64,000 bases of DNA from Fimbriimonadaceae bacterium (lineage in GTDB: Bacteria; Armatimonadota; Fimbriimonadia; Fimbriimonadales; Fimbriimonadaceae). The notes beneath the pieces are model-generated. The model worked only from the letters and a program-made list of their open reading frames with translations, was not told the origin of the DNA and searched no databases. Location: contig JALHNM010000001.1 in the NCBI GenBank assembly GCA_022843485.1, forward strand, positions 372,001 through 436,000, written 5' to 3'. Shown here piece by piece: positions 51,549 to 59,951 of the stretch. Numbering within the stretch: the first letter of the stretch is position 1; the number at the start of each line of letters is the position of its first letter. The position numbers and the translations under genes were made by a program.

Positions 51549-52360
51549 GCCTTTGACCGCTTGAGATAGGCGTACGCGTTGTGGGCGTGGATCGATTCTT
51601 CGTTCTCGACCTCGATCTCGTACGCCTTGACCCGTGGGTCGTTGTCGAAACGGATCGCGACTTCGCGCACCAAATCCTCGACGAAGCGGGGGTTTTCGTA
51701 AGCCGTTTCGGTCACCCACTTCTCGTCCGGTCGCTTAAGGACCGGGTAGAGGGCGCACGACCCCGAAGCCTCTATGGCGTCGATGAGGTCTTCGAGCCAC
51801 ACGTGCTCGAACGTCTCGACCATGACCGTGACCCAACCCCTTTGGTTGTGGGCACCGTACTTGGAGATCTCCTTGCTACACGGGCACAGGGTCGCGACCG
51901 GCACCGTGACGGTTAGCTGGATGTCGAAGGCCCCGTTGCCTTGCGCCTTGAACCCGCACGCATACTCCATCATCCCAGCCATCCCCGTCACCGGTGCTTT
52001 CTTCTCCATGAAGTAGGGGAACGAGACCTCGATGTGAGCTTGCTTAGCGTGGAGCCGCTCCGTCATCTCATGGAGCATCCGGGGCAGGCTCTGGACAGTG
52101 ATCTCCCGGCCCGTCTCGTTCAAGACCTCGAGGAAGCGGCTCATGTGCGTCCCCTTGAAGTGACTCGGAAGGTCGACGGTGAGCGTGAAGTCGCCGATCG
52201 TGTGCTGCCTTTCGTTCGCCCGATCGAGCACGACAATCGGGAACTTGACGCGACGGACCCCGACTTTATCGATCGCGATGTTCCGGTCGTCCGGGGTCTT
52301 TTGGATGTCTGGGAGGCCAGAAACGTTCGAACCAGAGGTGTCGTCGTTGGGGAGGGGCAT
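51545..52360 (-). CDS. folE2: GTP cyclohydrolase IB
   Basis: The 271-aa protein is FolE2, which converts GTP to dihydroneopterin triphosphate for folate and possibly queuosine. Family blocks include VGVRRVKFPIVVLDRANE, DLPSHFKGTHMSRFLEVL, EVSFPYFMEKKAPVTGMAGM, the metal-binding cysteine in TVPVATLCPCSKEISKYGAH, NQRGWVTV, PVLKRPDEKWVTETAYENPR and FVEDLVREVA. FolE2 enzymes do not require zinc, and in some bacteria they are Zur-regulated. The ATG at 52360 follows an upstream hairpin by 12 nt. No promoter is certain. Confidence 0.94.
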   Translation of the reverse strand: MPLPNDDTSGSNVSGLPDIQKTPDDRNIAIDKVGVRRVKFPIVVLDRANERQHTIGDFTLTVDLPSHFKGTHMSRFLEVLNETGREITVQSLPRMLHEMTERLHAKQAHIEVSFPYFMEKKAPVTGMAGMMEYACGFKAQGNGAFDIQLTVTVPVATLCPCSKEISKYGAHNQRGWVTVMVETFEHVWLEDLIDAIEASGSCALYPVLKRPDEKWVTETAYENPRFVEDLVREVAIRFDNDPRVKAYEIEVENEESIHAHNAYAYLKRSKA

Positions 52361-52372
52361 TTCGGTGTCCGA

Positions 52373-52392
52373 CGCTCTGCGGTTGCAGAGCG
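52373..52392 (-). other. Hairpin in the folE2 leader
   Basis: CGCTCTGC (52373-52380) and GCAGAGCG (52385-52392) form an 8-bp stem with a 4-nt loop 12 nt before the folE2 start. On the minus strand, TCCGACG further upstream (about 52410-52404) can pair with CGTCGGA just before the start. Together they may form a larger leader structure or a regulator dyad. Confidence 0.5.
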
Positions 52393-52533
52393 CACACGAT
52401 TGGCTACGTCGGAACGGCCCCCATGTTTCCCCGTCCCTAGGTAGCAAGCGGCCCGACGCGGGACATTGCGCCCAATCCCGCACGGTTCGCCCGCTCGGCC
52501 CCGTCTCGCCGACCTCTGCCATACTCTCGGTCG

Positions 52534-53016
52534 ATGCAGGTGTTCGAAGGCCGTCCGGACGGGGCAGGGAAGCGGGTGGCGGTCGTCGCGACCCGGTGGA
52601 ACGAGTTCGTCGTCAAGGAGCTCCTCGATGGGGCCTTGGACGAGTTGCGACGGTCCGGCGACCCAGAGGTCGTGGTCGTTCGGGTGCCCGGCTCCTGGGA
52701 GGTCCCCCCGGCGGTGGCCGCCCTCCTCGAGACAGGGGGCTGGGACGCCGTCGTCGTGGTCGGTTGCATCCTCCAGGGTGCGACCCACCATGCCGAGCAG
52801 CTCGCCGGCGACGTGGCCGGTGCGCTCATGGCCATGCAGAACGCCTACGGGGTCCCGATTGGCTGGGCGGTGCTCACGCCCGAGGACGCGGGCCAGGCCA
52901 TGGATCGGGCGGGGCTCAAGATGGGGAACAAGGGTCGCGAAGCCGTCCTAGCCGCGCTCGAGGCCGCCGACCTGTTAGGCCAGCTCCGGGCGGGCGTGGT
53001 CGAGCCCGAAGACTGA
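52534..53016 (+). CDS. ribH: 6,7-Dimethyl-8-ribityllumazine synthase
   Basis: The 160-aa protein has RVAVVATRWNEFVVKELLDG, VPGSWEVPPAVAALLE, VVGCILQGATHHAEQLAGDV with the catalytic histidine, PIGWAVLTPEDAGQAMDRAG and NKGREAVLAALEAADL. It forms lumazine, the direct riboflavin precursor. TACTCT lies 6 nt before ATG 52534, so it is leaderless and cannot have an FMN riboswitch. No other rib genes are adjacent. Confidence 0.95.
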   Translation: MQVFEGRPDGAGKRVAVVATRWNEFVVKELLDGALDELRRSGDPEVVVVRVPGSWEVPPAVAALLETGGWDAVVVVGCILQGATHHAEQLAGDVAGALMAMQNAYGVPIGWAVLTPEDAGQAMDRAGLKMGNKGREAVLAALEAADLLGQLRAGVVEPED

Positions 53017-53026
53017 GCCGCCCCGG

Positions 53027-54055
53027 CTACAGCGCGAGCCCGCTGAACTCCGCGAGGCGCCGCAGCTCGCCCATCAAGCCCTCGAACTGAGACGGCGTCA
53101 GCGCTTGCGACCCGTCGCTCAGCGCCGTCTTCGGGTTCGGGTGCATTTCCACCATCACCCCGTCGGCCCCCGCGACCATCGCCGCCTTTGCCATCGGCGC
53201 GACGAACCGGGCCACACCGGTCCCGTGCGAAGGGTCGACCACGACCGGCAGGTGCGAGAGCTCCTTGAGCACCGGCACCGAGCTCAAGTCGAGCGTGTTC
53301 CTGGTGTAGGTTCGGTCGATCGGCATCACGCCCCGCTCGCAGAGGATCACGTTGGGGTTGTTCTGGTTGAGCACGTACTCCGAGGCGAGCAGGAACTCGT
53401 CGATCGTCGCGCTGGGGCCTCGCTTCAGGAAGACCGGCTTCTGGCTCCGGCCCGCCTCGATGAGGAGCGGGAAGTTCTGCATCGACCGCGCCCCGATCTG
53501 AAGGACGTCGACGTACTCGCCGACCGTCCCGACCATGTCCGCGCTCATGACCTCGCTGATCGAGACGAGGCCCGTTTCCCCGGCGACCTGCTTGATGATC
53601 TTGAGCCCCTCGAGCGCGAGGCCCTGGAACGAGTACGGGGAGGTCCGCGGCTTGAACGCCCCGCCCCGCAGCACCGTCCCGCCCGCCGCCTTGACCACGT
53701 CCGCCGCCGCTCGGAACTGCTCGTACGACTCCACTGAGCACGGACCCCCCATCACAACGAACCGACCGGGCCCGATGCGGACACCGCCGACCTCGACCGC
53801 GGTCGGCTCCGGGTGGAACTCGATCGAGGCGAGCTTGAACGGGCTCGTGGTCTGGGTGACCTTGCTGACCCCGTCGAGAGTCGCGAGGGCGGCCTCCATC
53901 GCGATCCGCTCGTCGTTGCTGAGGAGGGCCGGGATGCCGACCGCCACGCGGCCTTCGCCGGGGAGAGGGAGCGGGTCGTGACCGCGCTCGCGGATGACCG
54001 AGCAGACCGCGTCGACCTGCTCCTGGGTCGCGCCGAGGCGCATCACGATGATCAT
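53027..54055 (-). CDS. aroF: 3-Deoxy-7-phosphoheptulonate (DAHP) synthase
   Basis: The 342-aa protein is a class I-beta DAHP synthase with an N-terminal ferredoxin-like regulatory domain (residues 1-70, MIIVMRLGATQEQVDAVCSV). The catalytic barrel has FVVMGGPCSVESYEQF, KPRTSPYSFQGLALEGLKII, LQIGARSMQNFPLL, VFLKRGPSATIDEFLLASEY, and PVVVDPSHGTGVARFVAPMA followed by MVEMHPNPKTALSDGSQAL. It starts the shikimate pathway. TATCCT lies 10 nt before ATG 54055. Confidence 0.95.
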   Translation of the reverse strand: MIIVMRLGATQEQVDAVCSVIRERGHDPLPLPGEGRVAVGIPALLSNDERIAMEAALATLDGVSKVTQTTSPFKLASIEFHPEPTAVEVGGVRIGPGRFVVMGGPCSVESYEQFRAAADVVKAAGGTVLRGGAFKPRTSPYSFQGLALEGLKIIKQVAGETGLVSISEVMSADMVGTVGEYVDVLQIGARSMQNFPLLIEAGRSQKPVFLKRGPSATIDEFLLASEYVLNQNNPNVILCERGVMPIDRTYTRNTLDLSSVPVLKELSHLPVVVDPSHGTGVARFVAPMAKAAMVAGADGVMVEMHPNPKTALSDGSQALTPSQFEGLMGELRRLAEFSGLAL

Positions 54056-54115
54056 GGGAGGCCCCAGGATACCGGCCCGACCCGGCGTCGCCCCCGGCCC
54101 CAGGAATCGACCGGC

Positions 54116-54820
54116 CTAGTCGGCGGCGGGTTCCGGGGCCGGGAAGAGGAACCCGGCGGCCTTGGCCGCGGCGAACTGTTCCTCGGGCCGTCGTTCGACT
54201 CGCCCGGTCACGAAGAGGACGAGGCGCCGACCGTTCGGCCAAGCGGCCGAATCGAAAAGGAGCGCGCGTCGATCCGGGTGGGTCACTTGAGGGAGCTTCT
54301 TGCCGCCGAGTGCCGCATTCCCGTCGATTCGCTCCCCTTGTGGGTTGTTCGAGACGAGGGGTCCGTCTTTGTAGTAGCCAGCGACGTACGGCTCCATTGC
54401 TTCCGCGCTCTCCGTCGTCGGGGGCAGGACGTCGTCGAAGTCGCTCGCGTACATAAGGACCGCAATCCCGAACGATCTTAGGTTGGCCGTCGTGGTCGTT
54501 TGCTGCCCGGCGAGGCGGGCTTGGGCGAAGATGGGGAACAGGATCGCGGCAAGGATTCCGACGCACCCCATCAGGACGATGCCGACGGCGCCGATCACGA
54601 TCCACACGGTCGCCCGCCCCCGGTCAGGGGCGGCCTGATTCGGGGCGAACGCGTACGGGCCCGCCACTGCACCGACGGTCGTTTGGGCCCCGGTCTCGGA
54701 CTCGGTGAGGATCGTGCCTGCCTGAACCTCGCCCGCTTGGAGCTTGGAGGCGAGCGCCTCGACCGTAAACGGCCCCGACTTCTCACCCTCCCCCGACACC
54801 ACGAAGTACTGCGAGGCCAT
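54116..54820 (-). CDS. GYF_2-domain/pilin-like membrane protein
   Basis: The 234-aa protein begins with a GYF_2-type domain (FVVSGEGEKSGPFTVEALAS, LQAGEVQAGTILTESETGAQ). A membrane helix follows (WIVIGAVGIVLMGCVGILAA), then ILFPIFAQARLAGQQTTTTA and NLRSFGIAVLMYASDFDDVL, which are typical of the region after the prepilin helix in DUF1559-type proteins. It lacks the prepilin leader itself. CAGAAT lies 6 nt before ATG 54820, making it probably leaderless. Function unknown. Confidence 0.78.
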   Translation of the reverse strand: MASQYFVVSGEGEKSGPFTVEALASKLQAGEVQAGTILTESETGAQTTVGAVAGPYAFAPNQAAPDRGRATVWIVIGAVGIVLMGCVGILAAILFPIFAQARLAGQQTTTTANLRSFGIAVLMYASDFDDVLPPTTESAEAMEPYVAGYYKDGPLVSNNPQGERIDGNAALGGKKLPQVTHPDRRALLFDSAAWPNGRRLVLFVTGRVERRPEEQFAAAKAAGFLFPAPEPAAD

Positions 54821-54879
54821 GGCGCGATTCTGCCCGTTCTGGAGGTCGGGGGTCAAGCCGGGCCGACTCGACCGGACTC

Positions 54880-56031
54880 CTACACCCTATCCGACCGAGC
54901 GGCGAGGACGGCATCGACCTCGTTCACCAGAACCTGTGCGGCCAACCGCGCCTCGTCGGGGGTCGAGTCTTTGCCGAACGTGAACCGAAGGCCCTCGCGA
55001 GCCTCAGCCTCGGACAGGCCGGTCGCGAGGAGGACGTGGCTCGGGAGGAGGCTCCCGCTACTGCAGGCAGCGCCGCTGCTCGAGCTCACCCCGGCCCGGT
55101 CGAGCCGGATCAAAAGCGTCTCGGCGCTCACCCCCGGCACCCGAACGTGGCAGTGCCCTGACAGACAAGGCACGCCCGCCGCCACCGTGGGGTCGAACCG
55201 GCCGGTCGGGGCGAGTTCGGCCCAGAAGGCATCTCGGGCCGCTTTGCGAGACTCGACCCGGGCCCGGTTCGCGCGGCACCACGAGACGGCCGCCGAGAAC
55301 CCGACGATGGCGGCCACGTCCTCGGTCCCCGCCCGCATCTCGCGCTCCTGCCCTCCCCCCAGACTCAAAGGCCGCACCTCGACCCCCGAGCGCACCGCGA
55401 GGGCCCCCGCCCCCCGCGGCCCGTAAAGCTTATGGGCGGCCACGCTCATCAGATCGACGCCGAGGTCGCCCATCGTGCCGCTGAACGGGAACGTCTGCAC
55501 CGCGTCCGTGTGCAGCAGGGCCCCGGCCTCTCGGGCCAGTCGGGCCAGTTCCGGCACCGGGTTCACCGTCCCCAACTCGTTGTTGGCGTGCATGACGCTC
55601 ACGAGGGCGACGTCCGGGCCGAGCCGGTTCGCCAGAGTCTCCGGCGAGACCCGGGCATAGCGGTCCACCGGCAATGTCTCCACGCGAAACCCGAGGCGCT
55701 CGAGCAGGGGCTGCGTATGGAGGACGCAGTGGTGCTCGGCCGCGCCGAAGAGCACCCGGCGGCGGGCGGGGTCGGCCACACCGAGGGCCGCCCCGACGAT
55801 GGCGAGGTTTGCCGCCTCGGTGCCGCTCGAGGTGAAGACGACCTCGCCGAACAAGCACCCGAACGCTTCGGCCACGACCTCGCGGGCTTGGTCGACGGCG
55901 TCGCGGGCAGCCCGGCCCTCGACGTGGAGGCTGCTCGGGTTCGCGGCCACCGCCAGCCAGGGCTCCATCGCCGCCCGGGCCTCGAGCAGGAGCGGGGTCG
56001 TCGCCGCGTGGTCGAGGTAGACGCGCTTCAC
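54880..56031 (-). CDS. Cysteine desulfurase (NifS/IscS family)
   Basis: The 383-aa PLP enzyme has RVYLDHAATTPLLLEARAAM, FTSSGTEAANLAIVGAALG, GAAEHHCVLH, HANNELGTVNPVPELARLA, LLHTDAVQTFPFS, the PLP lysine in SVAAHKLYGPRGAGAL, and GGGQEREMRAGTEDVAAIVG. The mobile catalytic cysteine lies in SSSSGAACSSGSLLPSHVL. It supplies sulfur for Fe-S clusters or tRNA thiolation. The GTG start at 56031 overlaps the CPBP stop (GTGA), so the two are coupled. No iscU is next to it. Confidence 0.93.
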   Translation of the reverse strand: MKRVYLDHAATTPLLLEARAAMEPWLAVAANPSSLHVEGRAARDAVDQAREVVAEAFGCLFGEVVFTSSGTEAANLAIVGAALGVADPARRRVLFGAAEHHCVLHTQPLLERLGFRVETLPVDRYARVSPETLANRLGPDVALVSVMHANNELGTVNPVPELARLAREAGALLHTDAVQTFPFSGTMGDLGVDLMSVAAHKLYGPRGAGALAVRSGVEVRPLSLGGGQEREMRAGTEDVAAIVGFSAAVSWCRANRARVESRKAARDAFWAELAPTGRFDPTVAAGVPCLSGHCHVRVPGVSAETLLIRLDRAGVSSSSGAACSSGSLLPSHVLLATGLSEAEAREGLRFTFGKDSTPDEARLAAQVLVNEVDAVLAARSDRV

Positions 56032-57425
56032 AAGAAGATCAGGAGGGCGAGCGTGAGGATGAAGGCGTTGTGGACGGCGTGCATGACGATGGCCGGGATC
56101 AGCGAGCCGGTGAGGTGCGTCACGTAGGCGGCCATGCACCCGATCGCTGCGATCCCCGCCCAGAGCACCGGCCCTTGTGGGTGGATCGCCGCGAACAGCA
56201 GCCCGGACAGCACTCCCGCCCCCCAAAGCGGCATGTAGCGCCCCAGGGCGGGGAACAGCAGCCCCCGGAAGCTGAGCTCCTCGAGCAACGGGGCGAACAC
56301 GGCGGCGAGGATGAAGAGGGCGATCAGCTGGCCAGGGCTCGCCCCCGCCGCGATCTCGCTGCTGACCGGGTGGCTCGGCGTCGGGAGGAACCGGAAGAGG
56401 TACTGGAAGACAAGGGCGAGCACGAAGACGATCGGCAGGTTCGCCAGGAAGGCCGCGACCCCGATCCCGGCGAGCTTGGGCACGTTCTTCGTGTCCCCGA
56501 TGAGCTTCTTCCACCCATCTGACTCGCCGAAGAGGGGCACCCGCTGCGCCCAAGCGAAGGCGATCGCGAAGACGAGCGAGCCCACGACGAGCGGCCACCC
56601 GACCGCCGTGCCCTGCCCGATGCCGACGGCGACGAGTGCGGGGACGGTCGTGAAGAGGCCCAGGAAGACGGCCATCCGGAGGGCGTACCGGTCCGCGCTG
56701 GCTTCGGTGAGGCCTCCGGCCGGGTAGCCGACGGGCTTGAGCTTGCCCTGGGCGAGCAGCGCCCCGAACACGACGAGTAGCGCGAACCCCAACGCGCCCG
56801 CGCCGAACGCGACGACGAGGACCCCCGCCCGTAGGATGGCCTCGCTCGGAGGGTAGAGCCGTTCGAGGAAGCCCTCGTCGTTCGGAAGCGCGCGGGCGAC
56901 CCGCCCGTTGAAGTCGTCGCCGAGCCGGGCCCGGGCGGCGTCGCGGTCGGCGGGTGGGGACGAGGGGTCGGAGACGGTGGCGAGGGCCTTCTCGGCTTCG
57001 TCGCCGTCCTTCTTCAGCCTCGCCAGGCGCTCCGGGTCGGGCGCCTCGCCCCGCAGCGTGCTGAGACTGACCTCCCACGCGTCGCGGGTCGTCCCGTCAA
57101 GGTCCGCCACCGCCTGCTCGAGGGACCGCAGGGCATCCCGATACTGGCCCTCGACCCCGGGGCTCGGCACCGTGCCCTGTCGGGCGAGGACCAGAGACCC
57201 TCCGACGAAGCGGACTTGGAGCTCCTCTTGGTCGAGTCTTACCTCGGTGCCCTGCTCACCTCCGGGGGCGAAGTACTCGCCGAGCGCGGCGGAGATGAGG
57301 AGGGCGAAGAGGGCAAAGAGGACGACCCAAGCGGCCTTGCGGAGGGCCTTGTTCGGTGCGGGTGCCGGTTGGGGCGCTTCCGGTTCGGGGTCGGTCGGGG
57401 CGTCGCGGGGATCCTGGTCGGTCAC
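56028..57425 (-). CDS. CPBP-family intramembrane glutamic protease
   Basis: The 465-aa protein has TM1 near residue 30-48 and then an unusually long extracytoplasmic insert (about 50-195) rich in charged helices. About seven further TM segments follow, with the ABI/CPBP motifs APLLEELSFRGLLFPAL (E-E-x-x-x-R), FAAIHPQGPV and HAVHNAF. Such proteases cleave membrane peptides or process bacteriocins and prenylated proteins; here the substrate is unknown. The GTG start at 57425 is 13 nt after TAGAGT. It is the middle gene of a thyX-cyclase-CPBP-desulfurase run. Confidence 0.85.
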   Translation of the reverse strand: MTDQDPRDAPTDPEPEAPQPAPAPNKALRKAAWVVLFALFALLISAALGEYFAPGGEQGTEVRLDQEELQVRFVGGSLVLARQGTVPSPGVEGQYRDALRSLEQAVADLDGTTRDAWEVSLSTLRGEAPDPERLARLKKDGDEAEKALATVSDPSSPPADRDAARARLGDDFNGRVARALPNDEGFLERLYPPSEAILRAGVLVVAFGAGALGFALLVVFGALLAQGKLKPVGYPAGGLTEASADRYALRMAVFLGLFTTVPALVAVGIGQGTAVGWPLVVGSLVFAIAFAWAQRVPLFGESDGWKKLIGDTKNVPKLAGIGVAAFLANLPIVFVLALVFQYLFRFLPTPSHPVSSEIAAGASPGQLIALFILAAVFAPLLEELSFRGLLFPALGRYMPLWGAGVLSGLLFAAIHPQGPVLWAGIAAIGCMAAYVTHLTGSLIPAIVMHAVHNAFILTLALLIFL

Positions 57426-57490
57426 GTTTGGTGACGAAACTCTACCGGCTGGGCAGCCCCCCGGATCGGCACGGCCCCAAAGGCTCGGCC

Positions 57491-58549
57491 TCAGCGGCTG
57501 GCGGAGGCGACCCGCGTGACCCGTGCGAGCGCGATCGGTTCGACCCGACCCTTGAGCGAGTGGACGCCTACGGGGACCGCCTCGAAGCCCTCGGGGAGCT
57601 CGAGTTCGTCGAGGAGCGCCTGGGAGACGAGGAGGCGCGCCCCGAGGTCGCTGCACAGACCTTGGATTCGCGCGGTCGTGTTCAGGACGTCACCGTGGTA
57701 GACGATCTCGCTCTTGATCTCCCCGACCTGGGTCGCCACCACCGGCCCCCAGTGCGCCCCCGCCTTGAACTCGGGGACGACCCCGAACGTCTCGCGGTAC
57801 CACCCCGCCCGGGCGGCGATCTGATCCTCGAAGAGGGCGAAGCACCGCAGGCAGTTGGCCCGTTCGAACCCCCGAGCCCGGCGCCAGGTCAGGACCGCCT
57901 CATCGCCGATGTAGTGCGACACCTCGCCCTTCGTCGCCAGGACCGGCTCGCTGAGGTCCTCGAAGAACGCCTGCACGAGCCTCGAGAACTCGACTTCCCC
58001 CATCCGTTCCGCGAGCGCGGTCGATCCCCGGAGGTCGACGAACATGAAGACGCGCTCCTCCCGTTTTGGCGTGTGGTAGTAGCCGAGCACCCAGTTCCTC
58101 ATCACGCCCGGTCCGAGCTGCCGCGAGACGCCGAAGAGGAACGCGATTACGAGCATGAGCACGAACGTCACCGCCGACGCGGCAAGGATCCCTGGCTGGG
58201 AGAAGGTCCCCCGGACCGCGGCGAGGACGTCGGGGTCGAACGGGGAGGCCCGGTTCGCCAGCACCAACAGGAGCCATAGCGCGGTCGGGAACGCCAGGGC
58301 GATGACCAGGGAGTACCCCGCCGCCGTCCCAAGCGCTGTGACCGCGAGCGACCGGGATCGGACCCGTGGCTGACCCCACACGACGAACGCGCTCATGAAC
58401 GCAGCGAAGCAGAGGGGGAACAGCGCCACCGCCCAGGGGATGTAGTCCGGCCTCGGGGTGAAGACGAAGGCGGGGACGGCCCCGAACGCGAGCGAGACCG
58501 GGTAGGCCCGCTTGAATGTCCGCCAGAACCCGCCGGGAGTGCGCTTCAC
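57491..58549 (-). CDS. Membrane-bound class III adenylate/guanylate cyclase
   Basis: The 352-aa protein has four TM segments in its first 170 residues (about 18-38, 48-70, 78-98 and 118-145). The class III cyclase homology domain follows, with FMFVDLRGSTALAERMG (first metal Asp), SHYIGDEAVLTWR (second Asp), FKAGAHWGPVVATQVG and YHGDVLNTTARIQGL. It should make cAMP or cGMP. The GTG start at 58549 overlaps the thyX stop (GTGA). Confidence 0.9.
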   Translation of the reverse strand: MKRTPGGFWRTFKRAYPVSLAFGAVPAFVFTPRPDYIPWAVALFPLCFAAFMSAFVVWGQPRVRSRSLAVTALGTAAGYSLVIALAFPTALWLLLVLANRASPFDPDVLAAVRGTFSQPGILAASAVTFVLMLVIAFLFGVSRQLGPGVMRNWVLGYYHTPKREERVFMFVDLRGSTALAERMGEVEFSRLVQAFFEDLSEPVLATKGEVSHYIGDEAVLTWRRARGFERANCLRCFALFEDQIAARAGWYRETFGVVPEFKAGAHWGPVVATQVGEIKSEIVYHGDVLNTTARIQGLCSDLGARLLVSQALLDELELPEGFEAVPVGVHSLKGRVEPIALARVTRVASASR

Positions 58550-59412
58550 GGCACGGCAGGGTCTTCCGGTGCCTCGACCCCGTGGGCGGCGCGGAGCCGT
58601 TCGAGCTTGGACTCGAAGATCTGCCTTGGGCGCTCCTCGAGGTCCGGTTCCTGACCGGAGAGGAGGGCGACGAGGGCCGCGCACTCCGACCGACTGAACT
58701 TGACGGCGTGCAGCTTGTGCTCATCGAACGCCTCGTAAGCGATCGGCGCCACGGCCTGGGCGCACCGGGCGAGCGCCTCCGCGTACGCCCGGATCTCGTA
58801 CTGGGCGTGGCTGTCCATGCGCAGGGCCAGGAAGTGGAACAGGTTGTGCAGGTCGATCTGCCAGTACCACTCGGTGTAGAGCGAGAGAGGGAGGTTGACC
58901 CGGGCGACCTCTCGGGCGAGGCCGGCCTCGAGATAGGTCGTATAGGTCTTATAGGACTGATCCTGTTCTTCCCTGAAGGACTGGACCAAGGCGTCGGCCG
59001 CGGGCAGCACCTCGTCGGAGCGGGCCTGTTTGTTGTCGGCGCTCTGGCCCCGCATCTGGTCCGGGTCGGGCACGTAAAACTCGTCTTGCATGACCGAGTA
59101 GCGCCCGCTGATCTCGTTGAGTCGGGCCGTCCGGTGGCGCACCCACTGGCGGGCCACGAAGATCGGCATCTTCGTGTGGAAGGTCAAGACGACCTGCTCG
59201 AACGGCGAGGTGTGCTCGTTGCGGAGGAGGTAATGGATGAGGCCACGATCCTGACGGTAGCTCTTGGTCCCTGCCCCGTAGCTCACTCGCGCGGACTGCA
59301 CGATGCGGTCGTCGCCGCCAAGATAATCGACGAGCCGGACGAACCCCTTGTCGAGCACCCGGATCTCCTGGTCTAGCAGGGCCTCGGCCTCTGGGACGGT
59401 CGTTCGCGCCAT
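58546..59412 (-). CDS. thyX: Flavin-dependent thymidylate synthase
   Basis: The 288-aa FAD enzyme methylates dUMP. The ThyX motif region reads RQWVRHRTARLNEISGRYS, with surrounding NEHTSPFEQVVLTFHTKMPI, EEQDQSYKTYTTYLEAGLAR and EWYWQIDLHNLFHFLALRMD. ATG 59412 is chosen because GAGGC lies just before it; an in-frame upstream ATG is less likely. It is the first gene of a unit continuing with the cyclase. Confidence 0.96.
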   Translation of the reverse strand: MARTTVPEAEALLDQEIRVLDKGFVRLVDYLGGDDRIVQSARVSYGAGTKSYRQDRGLIHYLLRNEHTSPFEQVVLTFHTKMPIFVARQWVRHRTARLNEISGRYSVMQDEFYVPDPDQMRGQSADNKQARSDEVLPAADALVQSFREEQDQSYKTYTTYLEAGLAREVARVNLPLSLYTEWYWQIDLHNLFHFLALRMDSHAQYEIRAYAEALARCAQAVAPIAYEAFDEHKLHAVKFSRSECAALVALLSGQEPDLEERPRQIFESKLERLRAAHGVEAPEDPAVP

Positions 59413-59450
59413 GCCTCGATCTTGGCACGAGCCCGGCGACGGCGCTGCAA

Positions 59451-59469
59451 CCTGACCGGCCCGGTCAGG
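59451..59469. promoter_or_regulatory. Perfect inverted repeat at the promoter of the 59484 gene
   Basis: CCTGACCG (59451-59458), GCC, CGGTCAGG (59462-59469) is an 8-bp dyad that ends 2 nt before the TAGACT -10 box (59472-59477) of the downstream gene. It lies between the divergent thyX and 59484 starts, where a repressor or activator could bind. Confidence 0.5.
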
Positions 59470-59483
59470 TGTAGACTCCATTC

Positions 59484-59951
59484 GTGAAGAAACCGACGAC
59501 CGTCGTCCTCTTCGTCGTCGCGGGGCTGGTCGTGCTGTGCTGCGGGGGTCTGCTCGTGACGGGCGTCCCGGCGATGCAGACCGCCATGAAGATCGTCACC
59601 GCGGCCACCGAGTACGGGAACGAGACCGTGACGGCGGTGGCCAGCGAGTGGAACGCCGACGAGCTCATCAAACGCTCCGGCGGGGCGCTGAAGGCGAAGC
59701 CCAAGGGCGAGGTCGAAGCGCTCGTCAAGGCCTGGAGGGAGGAGTACGGGGCGTTCAAGTCCGGCACGGGAACCGTCTCCGGGGTCGAGGCCAAGACCGG
59801 TACGGGCTCCGCTCCGTTGATGGAGGTCCGCTACACGAACTCCGCCGTATTCGAGAAGGGCAAGGCGCAGGTGGAGCTGACCCTCGTCCAGACGGGTCGT
59901 GAAGGGCCGTGGGTCGTCGAGTCCTTCGAGGTCGTCAAGGGCAGCGGCTGA
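59484..59951 (+). CDS. Membrane-anchored protein of unknown function
   Basis: The 155-aa protein has one N-terminal helix (TTVVLFVVAGLVVLCCGGLL) and an extracytoplasmic alpha/beta domain (VASEWNADELIKRSGGALKA ... [13 protein letters not shown]) that resembles generic DUF4878/NTF2-like anchored domains, though this is uncertain. GTG 59484 lies 6 nt after TAGACT. It overlaps the convergent vsr gene by 17 nt. Confidence 0.7.
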   Translation: MKKPTTVVLFVVAGLVVLCCGGLLVTGVPAMQTAMKIVTAATEYGNETVTAVASEWNADELIKRSGGALKAKPKGEVEALVKAWREEYGAFKSGTGTVSGVEAKTGTGSAPLMEVRYTNSAVFEKGKAQVELTLVQTGREGPWVVESFEVVKGSG

